Part shown: positions 1-12,951 of the stretch, piece after piece | Numbering within the stretch: the stretch's first letter is position 1 | Layout: every line of letters begins with the position of its first letter | DNA from: Eremophila alpestris peregrina | Lineage: Eukaryota > Chordata > Aves > Passeriformes > Alaudidae | NCBI GenBank assembly: GCA_009792885.1 | Contig: WMCF01000007.1 | Location: 4,690,500 to 4,754,499 of the forward strand | DNA length: 64,000 bases | Reading direction: 5' to 3' | Notes under the pieces: generated by a model | What the model was told of the DNA's origin: nothing | Database searches by the model: none | Seen by the model: only the letters and a program-made list of their open reading frames with translations | Program-made: the position numbers and the translations under genes

Positions 1-3000
1 TATGGCTCATGTACAAAGCAATTTTCAGATTCTTGAAATTTCATTTAAAAATGATAGAGCAGTAGGTAGAGAGGTATTACTGTTTTAACAGTAGTAAAAC
101 ATCTGTTGTAGGTTTGAGTTTACTGCTTCCTGTAAATTAGTGCTCAGTAAAATTCAAAAGTAAAAAATTTGTGAAATGGACAGGAGGAAATATTTCATCC
201 AGGGAGTTGTTTAATTGTGGGAACCGCCGGTTCCAGATACTGTCATTTATTTGGGGAGGTACGTTTTGGTTGATGCATTTGCTGATAGTCGTGCTCATTG
301 GGATAAAAAGTCCAAATATGCCAGTCCCTGAGGGTCCCTGTTTCTGTATGGAACAAGGGCATTTCCCTTTAAGGTGCAGTGTACACAGGTGGTAATGTGT
401 GCAGTTAGAGTTCTAATGCTTCCTCTAAGATGACTGACGAGCATGAGGGAGGCAGCAGATTTGGTGTGTTGCTGGACTGTTGTGCTATGGCATTTCCTTT
501 GTTCCCATCCTCATGGCTAATCCCCACACAGGTGAGACCAAAAGACAGAATTTGAAAGAAACTTGGACCATTGTGGGAAGCAGGGGTCGTTGCATCTACC
601 CTCATGCAGGTAGAGCACAGAGGCAGAATATAGTAGTATAGCTTCCTCATGTATTGAGGTGCACAATATTTCAATTTCACTTTAAAGTACATCTTCTTAA
701 GGGTACTCCAGCCAGATTGGAAGCTCTGCTTTCAACCATAGGGAAAAAATGACCCAGTAAACTCTTAACTGCTAAGTCTTTGGAGCATCTAACCTTTTCT
801 TTTTAAAAGCACTTTGGCACTAATGTAATTGATTCCATGCCTGGCCTTTTCATCAGTCCTCTCCTAGCCAGGAAAAACTGGGCTGTTAAAGGCTGCTGCA
901 GTACCATGGGACTTGTGTTCAGTGTTGCAGGTTCTTATTTTAACCTGATGTTATCTGCCAGTCATCACTCTTGGTTTGAAAAGCTTGTAACCACTGCAGT
1001 ACTGTCTTTGGGCTGAAAATCTTTTAATGGTTACAGCAGTCAATATAAGAGAGTGCACTATGTCTTTGGGTTGTGTTGCTAATTATCACTTCACCTTTCA
1101 AGAATTTTCTTTGCTGACTAGATTCTTGCTGACTGTTTGCTGCAGCATCTCCAGCCACACTGCAAATGTGTTCTGGCTGAAGCTGAAGAGGATACTGAAG
1201 AACATGTATTTAAGACCTTCAACAGCCGTGTTTTGTGCTTTCAGTCTGGAAATGAGTATTTTTATATGTGTTTTTAAAATTTCCAACCTATAAGAAAATA
1301 TCTACATTTATCTTTGTTTGTTGGGTTTTGTTTCTTTTGTTTCTCATTTGCTTACTCTCTCTTGCCAAACCTCCTCTAGTGTCAGATTTTTTAAATGCTT
1401 CTATCTTTCCTTGCATTTGCTGTTTGCTGCCAGAGAACAGGCAGGCTTTGTTTTTGAGGGGGTGGGGTGTTGGTGTGGTTGATTACAATATAGCATTAAC
1501 ATTAGTCAAATTAATTTGATAGTAGCAGATTTCTATGAAAAAGCCTCAAACCATCCTCCCTTCTCATTTTGTGGTCCTAGCGACAAAATATGTTAGAGAA
1601 TTCTTCTGTGTGCTTTAAAATATCACATACTTTTTAGTGGGCTGTAATTTAAAGAAGCCTCATTTAGTAGTTGAATTCTAAAAAGACACAATTGTTTTAC
1701 CTAGTGGGCTTTTTGAGGGAGGGAGTTGCATTTGTTGCCTTGGTTCTCCTGTTAAAACTTGATGTTTTCATTCAAATGCTGTTTCCGTGGTGGTTGTCTG
1801 AGCAAGCGTCACACTGGGTAATGATTCTGTCCTGCATTAGGTAACACTTAAAGCATTGCTTGTTTTTTGTCTTAGGTTTTGAGATTCTCTTTTAGAGTGT
1901 GGTAAGCAGAGATGCTGAAACATGGATAACAGCTGAGAAGAATTTGATGATCAAAGATCCTTAATCATATCCACAGAGTGAGCTGTTAAATATCGTGGTC
2001 TTGGGAGTCAAACCTAGGAATATTTGCTTCCAACTCACTTGCAGGCAGCATAAAAAGGTTAACTGAAACTGCTTGCCCAGTTGTAGGGTGGCAGCAAGCC
2101 ACCAATAAAATGCAGCTGTGGGGGGAAAAGCAAGGTATAAGGCAGGGTATTTCCACTAAAAGTAAGGAAATTACAATTTCCTGGTACCCGGTGCAGGTGG
2201 GAGGTTAGCTGGAACACTAGAATATGGTGCAGAATTCTGGTTGTTGCTTTTAAAGTAAAGTTATGTAAGTTAGAGAATTCATCTACATTAACTCTAACAG
2301 GATTAAAGGGGCAGGAATGGCAGACATACAGAAGAACACTAGAAGAATGTGATATTTTAAAAGGGAAGGTATGTTCTCTGCTAATAAATTGGGGTGTAAG
2401 CAGCAGAAAAAAAAATAGAAAGGGTATTTAGCTCCTAGACAACATTAGCACAAAAACAGATGGGCATTACTTTTTGGGATTTTAGTGAGCTTAACCCTGA
2501 TTCATATTTCCTCTTGTGATTTCTTAAAGAACCAGAAGATTTGTTCAGGTAAGTCAAACAGAATTTACTGGCATACTGCAAGTAAGTTATTGTTAGTGGA
2601 GCACTAATATATCAAAATTTCCAGTATTAAGAGACTTCCTAAAGAAGTGGAAGTGTAAGCTGGTATCTTTCTGATGTTTCTTAATCTGGTTTCTTCTGAG
2701 GCCACAGGGTTCATGGGCTGTATTCCTGGTGTAGTGTCGGGGTGGTTCCTGCTTTTGTGAAGTTGGTTCTTGTAGAGGTGATCATGATGATCAACACTGA
2801 AATTAGCTCAGTTGGTTGGTACATGGTTCTAGTACCAAGGATAAGCTATTTCCTAGTGCTGGACTTGATGATCCTTGCAGGTCCCTTCCAACTCAGAATA
2901 TTCTATGATCCTGTGGTAGACAGCTATGGTCTCTGCAGCTGGAATTGCTGAGCATTGATGGCTGATTTTAGCCTCTGAAATTTGGGTAACTGGCACAGGC

Positions 3001-6000
3001 GAGACAAAATTGCACTCCTGATAACCTTCTTGGCTTCTTTTGACCATATTCTTTTTTAAGCTTTTTTGTTTTCTGTCATGTGTTATCACATGTGTATGTG
3101 TGTCCCCATTTTAGCATATTCCTTTCCTTCTCTTGAGTTTTCCTCTAGTGATCAGGAAAGGGCTGTGGCAAAGGAAGGGAATCTCAGGCCCTGCTTCAGG
3201 AGGACTGAAGGATATATGCAAGCTAACATAGAGTTTGACAAAGGAGTGTGTGCAAAGAAAGAAATTGGGATTTTTAGGTCATCTGCTTCCTCAGTGTGTG
3301 ATGGACATGGATTTTGGGCTAATCTGTATTTCGTACTGGTCTATTCAGATGCACGTGCATACATGGAGTTATACAGAGAGAAGCATGTGGTGTGTTTGTA
3401 CTGTACACTGTCAATAAGGCAGCTTTTGTTCTGGTACCAACCTCTGTTGTGCTGCTGGGGGAGATGTGGGATGGAGGAACAGAGTATCTGCCCTGGCTGG
3501 GGAATGCATGCAGTATTTTGGCTAGGCCTTCCTCCTGTGGGGCCACACTGCTCTAACATCACTGATGATGACAGCACTGGTTTGTCCATCAACTTCAGCT
3601 CTTCTAAACATTCTCATTTATATTTTCCCCACTTCTGGTCTCTCACTTTTGCTCTCCCCTATGCTTGAGGTGTCAGGTACTTCTTGCTGTTGTTAATACT
3701 GATTAAAGGGCTGATTAATGGCGCTGTAAACTGATGAATTTGAGTAAAGGCATGCCTAGGTGCATGCACACAAGATGTCTGTGCGCCCTAGGCAGATGTG
3801 CGTGATTGGTGCATTCCAGGTATCCATAGGCATCACAGATGCAAGAGGAATTGTCTCATTGAAAGAGCTTGCAGTTGTATTAGTCTGTTCAGAATACTTG
3901 GCTTGGTCCTGAGCATGTAATATGGGTTCAAGTGCTAGAGAAATTTGTTAGAGAGAAAAGATAATCAGGCTGCAGTATTACCTTTAGCTTTCTTCTGCCA
4001 GTGTTTTAACTTTGGTGTCAGTTGCAAGACTAGTGCAGCAAGAACTTGTGCATGTCTGTAAAAACAGTACTGCATGCATGAGCCCATTTAGCTTTGCATG
4101 AAGCTTGTCTGGTGCAAAGGGGAAGGAGATTAGAGCTGTTGTTTTTACTTTCATATGTGCTTGTTCTAATTCACTTAAATTTTTCTTCATGGAATGGGTT
4201 TTGTTGCTGTAAAGTGGGTGTGTACTTAATAGACAACCAGAGTTTCCAAAGGACAGTCCTAGGGGACCCAAAACGTTGTAAATGCCAAATTGGATTCATT
4301 AGAGGTGTTGTGGCTGATGCTGCAGCTCCAGGGAAGGCAAAAATTCTGTAAAGCTGAAGGAAGATTTCCTAGATGGAGGCCTTTCTGGGAATACAAAAGT
4401 TGTTGACTGTGTATATAGTAAGTCTCCAGCTTTTAATGCTGAGATTATGGCTACTGTGTAACTGCTGGTGTGGCAAAGCATCCCGTTAACCTTACTCTTT
4501 TAAATTAATCCGCTATATGGCTTCGCTGCATAACAACCACCACAGACCTGTAACCAAAACTAATGTTTGTTAGTTGTATAACCCAGCTATTTACTTGTCC
4601 TCTTGAAACACATAGACCTGTTTTAGGCTTAGTTGGACTCTTTCACTGCCAGGATTGTTGTAGGGCCAGGGGGGTGGTGAATTTTGTATTTCATTCAGTC
4701 CAGTCTGGTGTGTTCATTTGGGGAAACACGTAGGAGAACTGCCTGTTCCAGCATAGCACAGGTGAATCCAAAAGTGCTGTGTTTCAAAATTTTATAGATT
4801 ATGTGCCTCTATGCTTCAAACTATTTCAGAATGCTTGGAATGTAGGAACCTTTAAAGAAAAATGCTTTGTAGCAAAACTTCCTTTTTCTTTTTGCCCCTC
4901 CATTTTAGCATATTGGTCTGATTTTGATGATTAGGTCATGGCTATAAATAGTTCTTTTTCAGTAAATGCAATTCTAAATGTTTCCTTCTTTTAAAATAAA
5001 ATCTCAGAACAACTAAAAATATTCCTCTGAAATAGCAGCATCCGCCTCTCATCTCAAACGCTATTCCAATTTCTTCTGTGTCTTCCTGATACTTTACCTT
5101 AGCATATTCTCACCAAGCAAAGGAAAAACTAGCCCTGGGAGTGAGATCCTGACACAGTGACCTCGTTGTGAGCATTACCTTCTTTGTCAATAGTAGCAGA
5201 AGCTGAAGCAGCTCTGCTGGCCCTCAGCACTTGGAGCAGTTTGACATTTTCTGTCTGGCATGGTTTCAGTGCTCACTTCATTTTAAGCCCAAATGGTGAA
5301 TGGGATAATGAAAAATAAGCTTACAAGAACTTGTCTGCAGCTTCTAATTTTTTGATTAACAGTTCACAGCAGCACAACTTTGATCTAGTGTACAGCAGTG
5401 CTGCTCGTTACATTTAGATCTGCAGCATTCTTCAGGACTGACAAAAGAGAGTAAATCTTTCTTTTTAATTAATAGACCTAAAACTGGTGTCATGATTAAT
5501 AGTGAATAGTTAAAGAAAATACTGCTCTGTGTAAGTATCTGTATGCCCACATATGTCTGTGCATTTGTGTTTCTGTGTATAGGGGGAGTTGTGCATTACA
5601 TCAAGAAGATATGTTAGGGCTGATTTTTTTTATCTTGACTAGAGGGTTAAAGCTTTAACTTGCCTTTGCTAATGCATGTAAATAGCTTTCTTGTCCACTT
5701 AATGAGAAGGCTGGCTTGTTATCGTGTACAATGCAGCTGGGCACTGTTCCAGAAGCATAAGCACTTCATTTCAAAGACAAAGAAGCCAGCGCAGACACAG
5801 GGAGAAACCTGGAACATTGCGCTGAGGATTTTTTCAGAGCGATGACTCATTTCAGTTCACAAAGGATTCTGGGCAGGGTAGTGAGAAGTCAGGTTGGCTG
5901 ATCCATTCCTATGACTTCACTTTGCAGAGAGCCAGGGAGAAGAGGAGTGACACTGCAGAATCCTGAGGCACTGCAGTGGAGAGGTGCTTTGCTAAGACTG

Positions 6001-6323
6001 TGAGTGCCTTCGGAACAGGGGGTGGTATCAGAACGTGATTTCAGCCATTCCATGGAAACAGGGCAAAGAGAGAGAGATGTTTTCAAAACACCGTGTGGGA
6101 GTTATATTTGTAGTCCCTTTTAGATTCTTCTCCACCTCCTCTGTAATTTCTTAACCATTTGTTTCTCATGCTTATGTGAGAATTGTGTGAAATAGTGTTC
6201 CTTTCAGTGGACCTCCATAGATAACTGCATTTTTATTCTTCAATATGCCCCTATTTCCTGCTTTAAGAGGTGGGTGTTCAGCATATTAATGCTTAAAAGC
6301 ATGCTTTGTTTTTCTTCTTTCAG
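1..6323 (+). other. STOX2: STOX2 5' intron or upstream sequence, non-coding
   Basis: No exon of a recognisable protein is visible on either strand. The canonical first STOX2 exon, which in mammals encodes about 55 residues before the winged-helix exon, is not here and is inferred to lie left of the window. The stretch holds one SINE (2796-2917) and otherwise unremarkable AT-leaning intronic sequence. A polypyrimidine tract and CAG acceptor at its right end lead into the candidate alternative exon at 6324. A chance open frame of 200 codons at 3066-3668 has no recognisable domain. Confidence 0.6.
2796..2917 (+). repeat. tRNA-Ile-headed, CR1-tailed SINE (TguSINE1-like)
   Basis: The left half reads ttagctcagttggttggtac, an A-box-like segment of a tRNA. 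It is followed by a degraded anticodon arm (acatggttctagtaccaagg) that resembles tRNA-Ile. The right half ends in the CR1 LINE tail (cttgatgatccttgcaggtc, then tcccttccaactcagaatat and a ttctatgat-type end). This head plus tail is the known design of TguSINE1 of zebra finch, mobilised by CR1 machinery. The B box is badly decayed and the anticodon arm does not fold, so it is a fossil and not a tRNA gene. Limits are approximate to about 10 bases. Confidence 0.75.
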
Positions 6324-6457
6324 GTCCTCTGGCACTGACTTATGCTGCATTCAGACAGCTTCCACAGTGATATAAAGCCCCAATATGCACATTGTTGTTA
6401 CATCACAGCTTCTCTGGATACTGTACTGGAGCATGGAACCAGACCATAGGGGTTCAG
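6324..6457 (+). CDS. STOX2: STOX2 candidate alternative first coding exon
   Basis: A tract tttgtttttcttctttcag precedes the exon and ttcag|gtaagt ends it, so both splice signals are strong. Reading back from the donor in the phase demanded by exon 12799 (one leftover G), the frame is open to an in-frame TAA at about 6376 and contains two Met codons, 6385 and 6433. The resulting N-termini are MHIVVTSQLLWILYWS followed by MEPDHRGS, or MEPDHRGS alone, then GDVSPIS of the next exon; total length would be 894 or 878 residues. The second ATG has the better context (A at -3, G at +4). If spliced after the canonical first exon instead, it would hit TGA after about 15 codons, so it fits an alternative 5' exon (from 6385 coding, before it 5' UTR) and not an ordinary cassette. 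This is prediction from sequence alone; no transcript was seen. Confidence 0.6.
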
Positions 6458-9038
6458 GTAAGTCCCCCTTTTTTAACATATTGTGTGCCAGGAATATAGA
6501 CATGGACATTTATTAAAAAATGCATTTTAAAAATTTGTTTGGGGAAACACATTCTAAAGCACACAATATCTTAAAAAAAACACATTCCCCCCACCTCCTT
6601 CCCAGGATAAGCAGCGCTACAGAAATCTCCTCCACTGAATCCTCTGGGAAAGTTCCGTGCTCCAGCAGAAACTTTTTATGATCATAGTTGTAACATGTGC
6701 TGGGATATCACTTTGGATCAGGAGGCAGCTGGCCACAGGACATGAACAAAGAAAAGGAAAATTAAATCACAGGAAGTACACAGGATGAATGCATGTAAGA
6801 TGAGTCCGCTGACTTTGGGTAATTTAGCACCTGTTTCTGAAAGTTAGTGCCACTTGGTGAACCTGGAGATCATAATTTTAGCTGGGTCTGAATGATTAAA
6901 AAGATCAATTTACACAGTTGAAGTTAATAACTAGTAAGGAACTAGAACTCTGTTTAGGTTTGTTATATTGGTTATACTAAGTTTGACGTGTTTTCTTCAG
7001 GCTGTGTAGATTTGGAGTAATCACATTCTTGGAAGTGTTCATTATTTATTTTGGTGGGTGTGCATTTCAGAGATGCTCAAGGAACTTGCTGGTTAGTGAA
7101 TGAATGTCTTACTGCACTTGTTGAGTGTCTGTTTAAGCTGTTCTGAAACAGGAATAAATGGAAAAATCTTTAATGTATTTTTTAATTGTTGTTATCAATC
7201 CTCTAATTTGTGCAGCTGTCCAGTAAACACAACCTGCAGCTTTTTTCATAAACTAACTACTCCAGGAAATGTAGCTTAAAAGGAGGATTTAGGCTATGTC
7301 TGGAAACAAAGCTAGCAACATTTCTTCTAATTTTCTTTGTTTCTGATTTTGCTGGTGAAATGTGATCTTTTCTGTGTTAGCATGCTAGTGCAGAGTCAAG
7401 GTATTTCATAGTAGTCTGGTTAATACCAAAGAAATCTACATATTCTTCCTTTTCCCTCCTTTTGTTCAATCGAATGGGAAACTTGAAATGGCAATCATGT
7501 ATCTTTGTTGTGAATTCGCATCAGAATAGGTTTGCTACATCCATGTAAGTATTATTTAATTAGCATAATTCAGTCAAGTTGGGGTTTGGGGCAAAAAGGG
7601 GTAATTGTGCAATCCAGGCCAGACATGTAACTTCTTCAGCATCTGTCCCTTCATTAAGTAAATCTAAAAGTGTACTTTTTCTAGAAGAGACTTTTTGCTT
7701 TCAGTATTATTGGGTAAAAATGATAATATTCTAGGCCCTCCTTTGCCCATTACAAGTAGTTTTGTTTAAAAATGACCTTTTTGTAGTTCTTCCAGGATGA
7801 AATCATAGGCAAGTGTTGATCAGAACAAGCTGTTGGCAAGAAAATTTTTGTAGGAGATGTCTGTTGCGACCACCACTATAATCATGAGATGCCATGAAGT
7901 TACTGTACTCTAGCTCGATGTTTTCTGGTTAATAATGTCATTCTGTAAGCAGCAAAAGTAGTGAAGTCAGATTTCCCTTGACAAGTGTTTGTTTTTTGAC
8001 TGGATTCTGTCCTACGGAGTGGGGGGTTGCTGTGCCTGAAGCTCTGTATAGATGTAGCATGTAGCAAACACTTGTTTTAGAGCCTCACTTGCCTTGTGAG
8101 GCTCAATCTCCCTGACACATACAAACACACAGATTGTGATTGTGCAAGCCTCATTTTCTATGAAAAGCAGGCTAAAAATTATTTTTAAAGGTTGTCTTGA
8201 GCCATAAGAAACTAAAGATTAAAAACGTGTTGAGAGTCTGAAGAAGTGAAACTGGGCTTTGACTTCCTATACTTTATAGGATGCAGAGTGTAAATCAAAG
8301 GTTCTCCTCCCTAATTCAGAGAAATAGGATGTATAAATTCTAATATAGTATGATTTTGCACTGTAATTTCTTTAATTCATTCACATTGGTTGTACTGAAT
8401 TGGCTCCATTTTTAAATCAAGAGGTGATTTTTCAAGTAATCTTTATGCAAAGTTCATTAGACAAAGAGTTTGACTTCTAGGTCACTTTTTCCAGTAGTAG
8501 AATCACTAATAAAAATTCTGTCATCGGTATGTAGCTGATAGTTTAATTGCTGATGCATGGTGCAGAATGTAATCTGCCTCATTTTCTCCCAAAATGGTGT
8601 TACCCAGACTTGCAGAAAACAGACACACTAGATACACTGGCACAGGAGGAGTTCTGGGTCGTATGGGTTCAGGATATGGGAATTTTTATTCCCAGCTATG
8701 TTAGACCGTCCGTTTCTCATCTGTATGTTAAGGATAATTATGGTTCCCAGTTTTTCAGAGTGTTTGAAAACCACTGAAGAAAAGTGCTATGTAAGAGCTA
8801 AGTGCTTATTTTATGTGCTACATAATCTTTTGTTCTGAGTAATAAAAATATTTTTTCCTCCCAGGCTAACGATACAAATCCCCAAGGCATAAATGAGTAC
8901 AATTTCCATTCACTGTTTCTTATGTGCTTAGACATTCTTTAAAATTGAATGTCACTTAATACAAGAAGTCTAGAAAACTTTTTTAAAAAATTATTTAGAG
9001 AGAGGTTTGGAAAGACATTGCAGAAACAGAGCTAAAGC

Positions 9039-9069
<31 letters not shown>

Positions 9070-12000
9070 GTATGTATATATATATCTCGTATTTAAACAA
9101 AACATGCAGTCAGCTGGTGAAAACTGCTCTCTGAGCTCCAGTTTTCATTTAATTAGGAATACAAACATATGAACGTTGAGGCTAGTAATTTGATTTTAAA
9201 AGAAAGCTGCTTGAGACAAGCATCAGTCAGAGCTAACAGGAACCATATGCTAGATGTTTTATGTAAGTGATGTGGTCTTCAAAAAATTAGGAAAAGCATA
9301 TTTGCTTCTTTTTTTTTTTTGAGCAGATCTTTCCTAAAGAAGTTGTAGTAAACCTTCTGTTCAATAGCCTAACAGTCTTTATGTGTGTAATTGATTTTAA
9401 TGTATTATATTATCTCATAGATGCAAGATATTTGCTGTTACTGTGCATCAAAGAAGTTAGTTGACATAACTATAACCACAGAGTGCGTGTGATTTCCCAG
9501 AGCCACAGGACAGTCAAGATAAAATCTGGCAAATTAGAGCTTCCCCGACTTTGTATCACTATGTCTGCTCAAAATATGTTCTAGCCTTTTTAAACAAGAG
9601 TTAGTAACTATCTCCAGCAGACAGTTATAAACAACAAGCTGTGGAGATCATTCTGTCACAACAGTAGTGAAACGACAGTTTCCTTGTCATAATGAAGAAG
9701 GTTGAAGAGCACTCAGTGGAAAAGAATAAGGCTTAACTCATGATATTCCCTAACAAACCAAAAAGGCCCTCACATAAACCAGTATTTCTTTAACATTTCT
9801 ATTTCATTTAAAGCCATTTAAATCATGATTTTATGGGCAATTATAGTAATCTTAGTAGTTAATTAAATGGTTGTCAAGCTCCCAAATATTTGCAAGCAGG
9901 ATGTGTGTTACCCTGGTATACTAACTATAACGTTCTATGCTAGAAATTGTGTTGACATTAAGGAACCAATACTGAATGTTTTGTATTGAGGAGTTATGTG
10001 AAGTATAGTTAGTATTTCAGTGGAAATTCCTGGTTTTTTCCTGGTGACAATAGTCCTGATGGCAGGGGGTCAAATTCAGTGCACACTGAATGTTTTCTGC
10101 TCACTTACCTAGAAAGAAATTCCATGCAGAAGGCCTATTTTAAAAGGAAGAATTGTGTGAAGTTACTAAAATCAGGCAAATGTTATCATTTCTTAGCTTG
10201 TACTGAGCCAGTTTTAAGTTAGCAAGTCCCAACTGCAAATGATGTCAGAGGTGGATCTCTGCAGGCTCTTGGCAGTCAGGGGAGAGGGATGGGCTGCCCC
10301 TGGGCATGAGCAGGGCAATTGGTTACTGGGTATCTTGTCCAGGCATCCCTACAAGGCTGCAGAGCAAAGCTTCAGGTATAAAACTCCTTGAGTCCCTTTC
10401 CCACTTCAGAAAGCTGGTTACAGTATTAAGGCCCATGTTTTACATCCTGACTGTCATTGTGGTTAGCTGTGAATGGATCATTCCCATGCAAGGGAAAGAA
10501 AGAGGTCTTTCTCCCACTTTCCCATCTGGGCACCTGTGGAGGTGCCAGTGAGAGTACATGGCTGGGAAACAGGCACAGGGATACTCCTGCCAGGTTGCTT
10601 AGGTTTAAGAAATTGCCAAGTCTTTGATGACAGAGATAAAACAATTAAGGAGTTGCTGCCTTTTACCTGGATGCCCTTAAAGCTACTCTATCCCAGGCAA
10701 AACCAGGACACCAGAGAGCCCATTTCAGTGCCCAATGAACCTGATAAGATTAAACCTCAACTGAGGCCAATATATGCCAATCTGTCTGACATTGCACTGC
10801 ACTCAATTTAGTTCTCACAAGGATACCCATAATGCATAATCTTTGTGTTAAAGACAGTAATTTCTTAAATTACTTAGCTAAATCTGCGTAATTCTTGCCT
10901 TAATTTTGATGCTTCTTAGACATGAAACTAATCATTAAAGAAACTGATCCTGTATACAAAGTGTATGGTGACTGGTGATCAAAGTTGGTAAACTTATGTG
11001 TCTGGCTGGTTACAAAGACTTGTCTATGAACAAGTTTAAACTGACAGCAGATATAATTATTAGTAAATAGTAATATAATAGCTGTGACGTTCTTTATCTG
11101 TAATCAAATGATGAGGGAACAAATGCTCCCAAATCATATGGAAGCATACTTCTCATGTTTCCCTGTAGTCTGTGTGTCATCTTCCTTGCCATTGTGTGTA
11201 ATGCATGTGTCAGGAGCTTTGAGGTGTATTTGAGTGAAAAATGTCCAGAGAATGTTATATTTTAAGGTCATAATTCTGTGGTGAGATAAGACTGAAGAGA
11301 ATCTTGGGTTTCACTGTGTTGAAGCTGGAAGGAATGCTGCTGTGCTGGGAAGGGGATGCACCATTGATCTGGTTAGGCCTGATTAAGCAAAAGCAATCAG
11401 GAGATAGCATAGCACAAATGGGTAATTTTAAATCATTCCTGTGTCTTGGATAATGTGTGCCACTGTTGTAGAGCAGATTGTAGAGCTTGTGATTGAAAAA
11501 TATTGCTCATAAGTCTCACTGAGACAGCTTTACTGTTTACTACTCTCACCAGTTTTTTCCTTCCAATGTGCTGAGTATAATGCCAGAGTAAATGCATTTT
11601 GAGAATCAATTTTAGAAGCTGCTGCTCTTGTTTAGTAGACATTATAGGAATATAGAATTAATGGGGCAAATATTAGAATGAAAATTTGAAGTAATTTCTA
11701 GTAATTTGATTCATTATTTGATCACAAGGTGTTGCTCTTTGACAGCAGAAATGGGGTGATTTTCCTGACGTTTCAAAACCATTTAGATAGAACTTAACTC
11801 CTGGCTATTGACTGACCTGTGGCCAGAATAGGATTCGTACTTAAGCACCCTTTGTTCTGTCTGTTACTCTTTATTACTCCTTTTCCACTGGCAAGGAAGA
11901 TATTTTAGCCTGTTGCTTTCCTCTTTTTGAGATCACTGGGGAGCTATTACCACTTCAAGAAGAGTTACAGAGCAGAATCAAAGATTTATGTACTTGGATA

Positions 12001-12798
12001 AAGCATGTTAAAATGTGCTTGTATATGTGTAGTCATGCTAGCATTATAAAATTGTAATTTCTCCCATAACTTTAAGATCTTTTAATGATTTTTTTTTAAC
12101 TATAGGTTAAATGAATAGTTTGTAAGACAACATGAGAAAAGCTACAACAAACTTAATTTTCAGGCCATCCTGAAACCATTAAAACGTCTTTTCTAAAAAA
12201 TACATAGTTTGTACAAAGACATTTGACATGTAGATCCAGGAGAGGTTTATTCAGAGTATCAGTCTTAAGGTGTTTTGATGCTTTTGGGCCTCTTAAGAGT
12301 GTTCTGTGCTTTATCAGCCGAGTTAAAATCTTACTCATTAACTTAGCAACTTTTTTTTTTATCTTTGTTACTACTAATAAAAAATACTATATCAAATGGA
12401 GATGGTGGTAATCTATGCTTTGAAAGGGGAGTGAAATTTCCCCTTTTATGTCCAGAGAAGTACATGCTACTGTTTTGTTTGTGCAGTTACGGAGTACAAT
12501 GTTAAGCAGGAGGTTTTGCAGCCATGAGTGCTAATTTATTGGCATTTTTCTGAGTCTGTCTATTGTACCCTTTGAGAAACTATATCTGCATAGTGTATAT
12601 CTCCTTTTTTCCAAAGTTCTCTGTGTCTGAAGATTTGAAATAAGATGATGGATGGTTTTCCATTTTAAAAGCTTTATCCCCAGCTCAGTACAAAACCTAG
12701 AGATCTCTGAATTTTCACCAGCTGTATCTCTACCTCTTTGTCCTATGAGAAGATTTTTAAACAAAATGCTTCACTGCACATCTTTTGTCTTTTTACAG
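6458..12798 (+). other. STOX2: STOX2 intron, non-coding
   Basis: The intron opens with gtaagt at 6458 and closes with the acceptor tttttacag before 12799. It contains a (TA)n microsatellite at 9039-9085. Open frames at 10306-10811 are short, overlapping and match nothing I recognise. No RNA gene or second gene is visible. Confidence 0.7.
9039..9085. repeat. (TA)n microsatellite with TATG interruptions
   Basis: About 24 TA-type dinucleotide units, interrupted by a few tatg units in the second half. It is intronic in STOX2 and likely length-polymorphic. Confidence 0.95.
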
Positions 12799-12951
12799 GT
12801 GATGTATCACCCATCAGCATGTCTCCCATCACTCAGTCACAGTTTATTCCACTTGGGGAAATCCTTTGCCTGGCCATCTCAGCCATGAACTCTGCCCGAA
12901 AACAAGTCACACAAGAAGCACTAATGGAGCACCTAACCACCTGCTTCCCAG
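12799..12951 (+). CDS. STOX2: STOX2 coding exon with start of winged-helix (storkhead) domain
   Basis: The exon is bounded by ctttttacag| on the left and cttcccag|gtaact on the right, and encodes GDVSPISMSPITQSQF through MEHLTTCFPG. It begins with two bases of a Gly codon and ends with one base, so it accepts a phase-1 donor and passes phase 1 to the exon at 19667. The encoded segment is the first half of the storkhead winged-helix DNA-binding domain: the leader to residue 13, then helices in SQFIPLGEILCLAIS and TQEALMEHL. It matches vertebrate STOX2 nearly residue for residue as I know that family. STOX1 is the paralogue; the flanking GDVSPISMSPI leader and the exon 3 content fit STOX2. Confidence 0.95.

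Noticed and set aside
2796..2870. Functional tRNA-Ile gene
   Set aside because: Only the A-box-like part and a fragment of the anticodon region are left. The B box is destroyed, the arms do not pair, and the sequence runs into a CR1 tail.
3066..3668. Open frame of 200 codons on the + strand
   Set aside because: A frame of this length is within what chance allows in 64 kb over six frames. It has no domain, low-quality composition (Cys, His, Trp scattered) and no splice or promoter context, and it sits in STOX2 intron DNA.
10306..10811. Overlapping open frames of 81-112 codons inside a STOX2 intron
   Set aside because: No recognisable family and no splice signals in phase with STOX2 exons. 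The neighbouring exons already join in phase without it.
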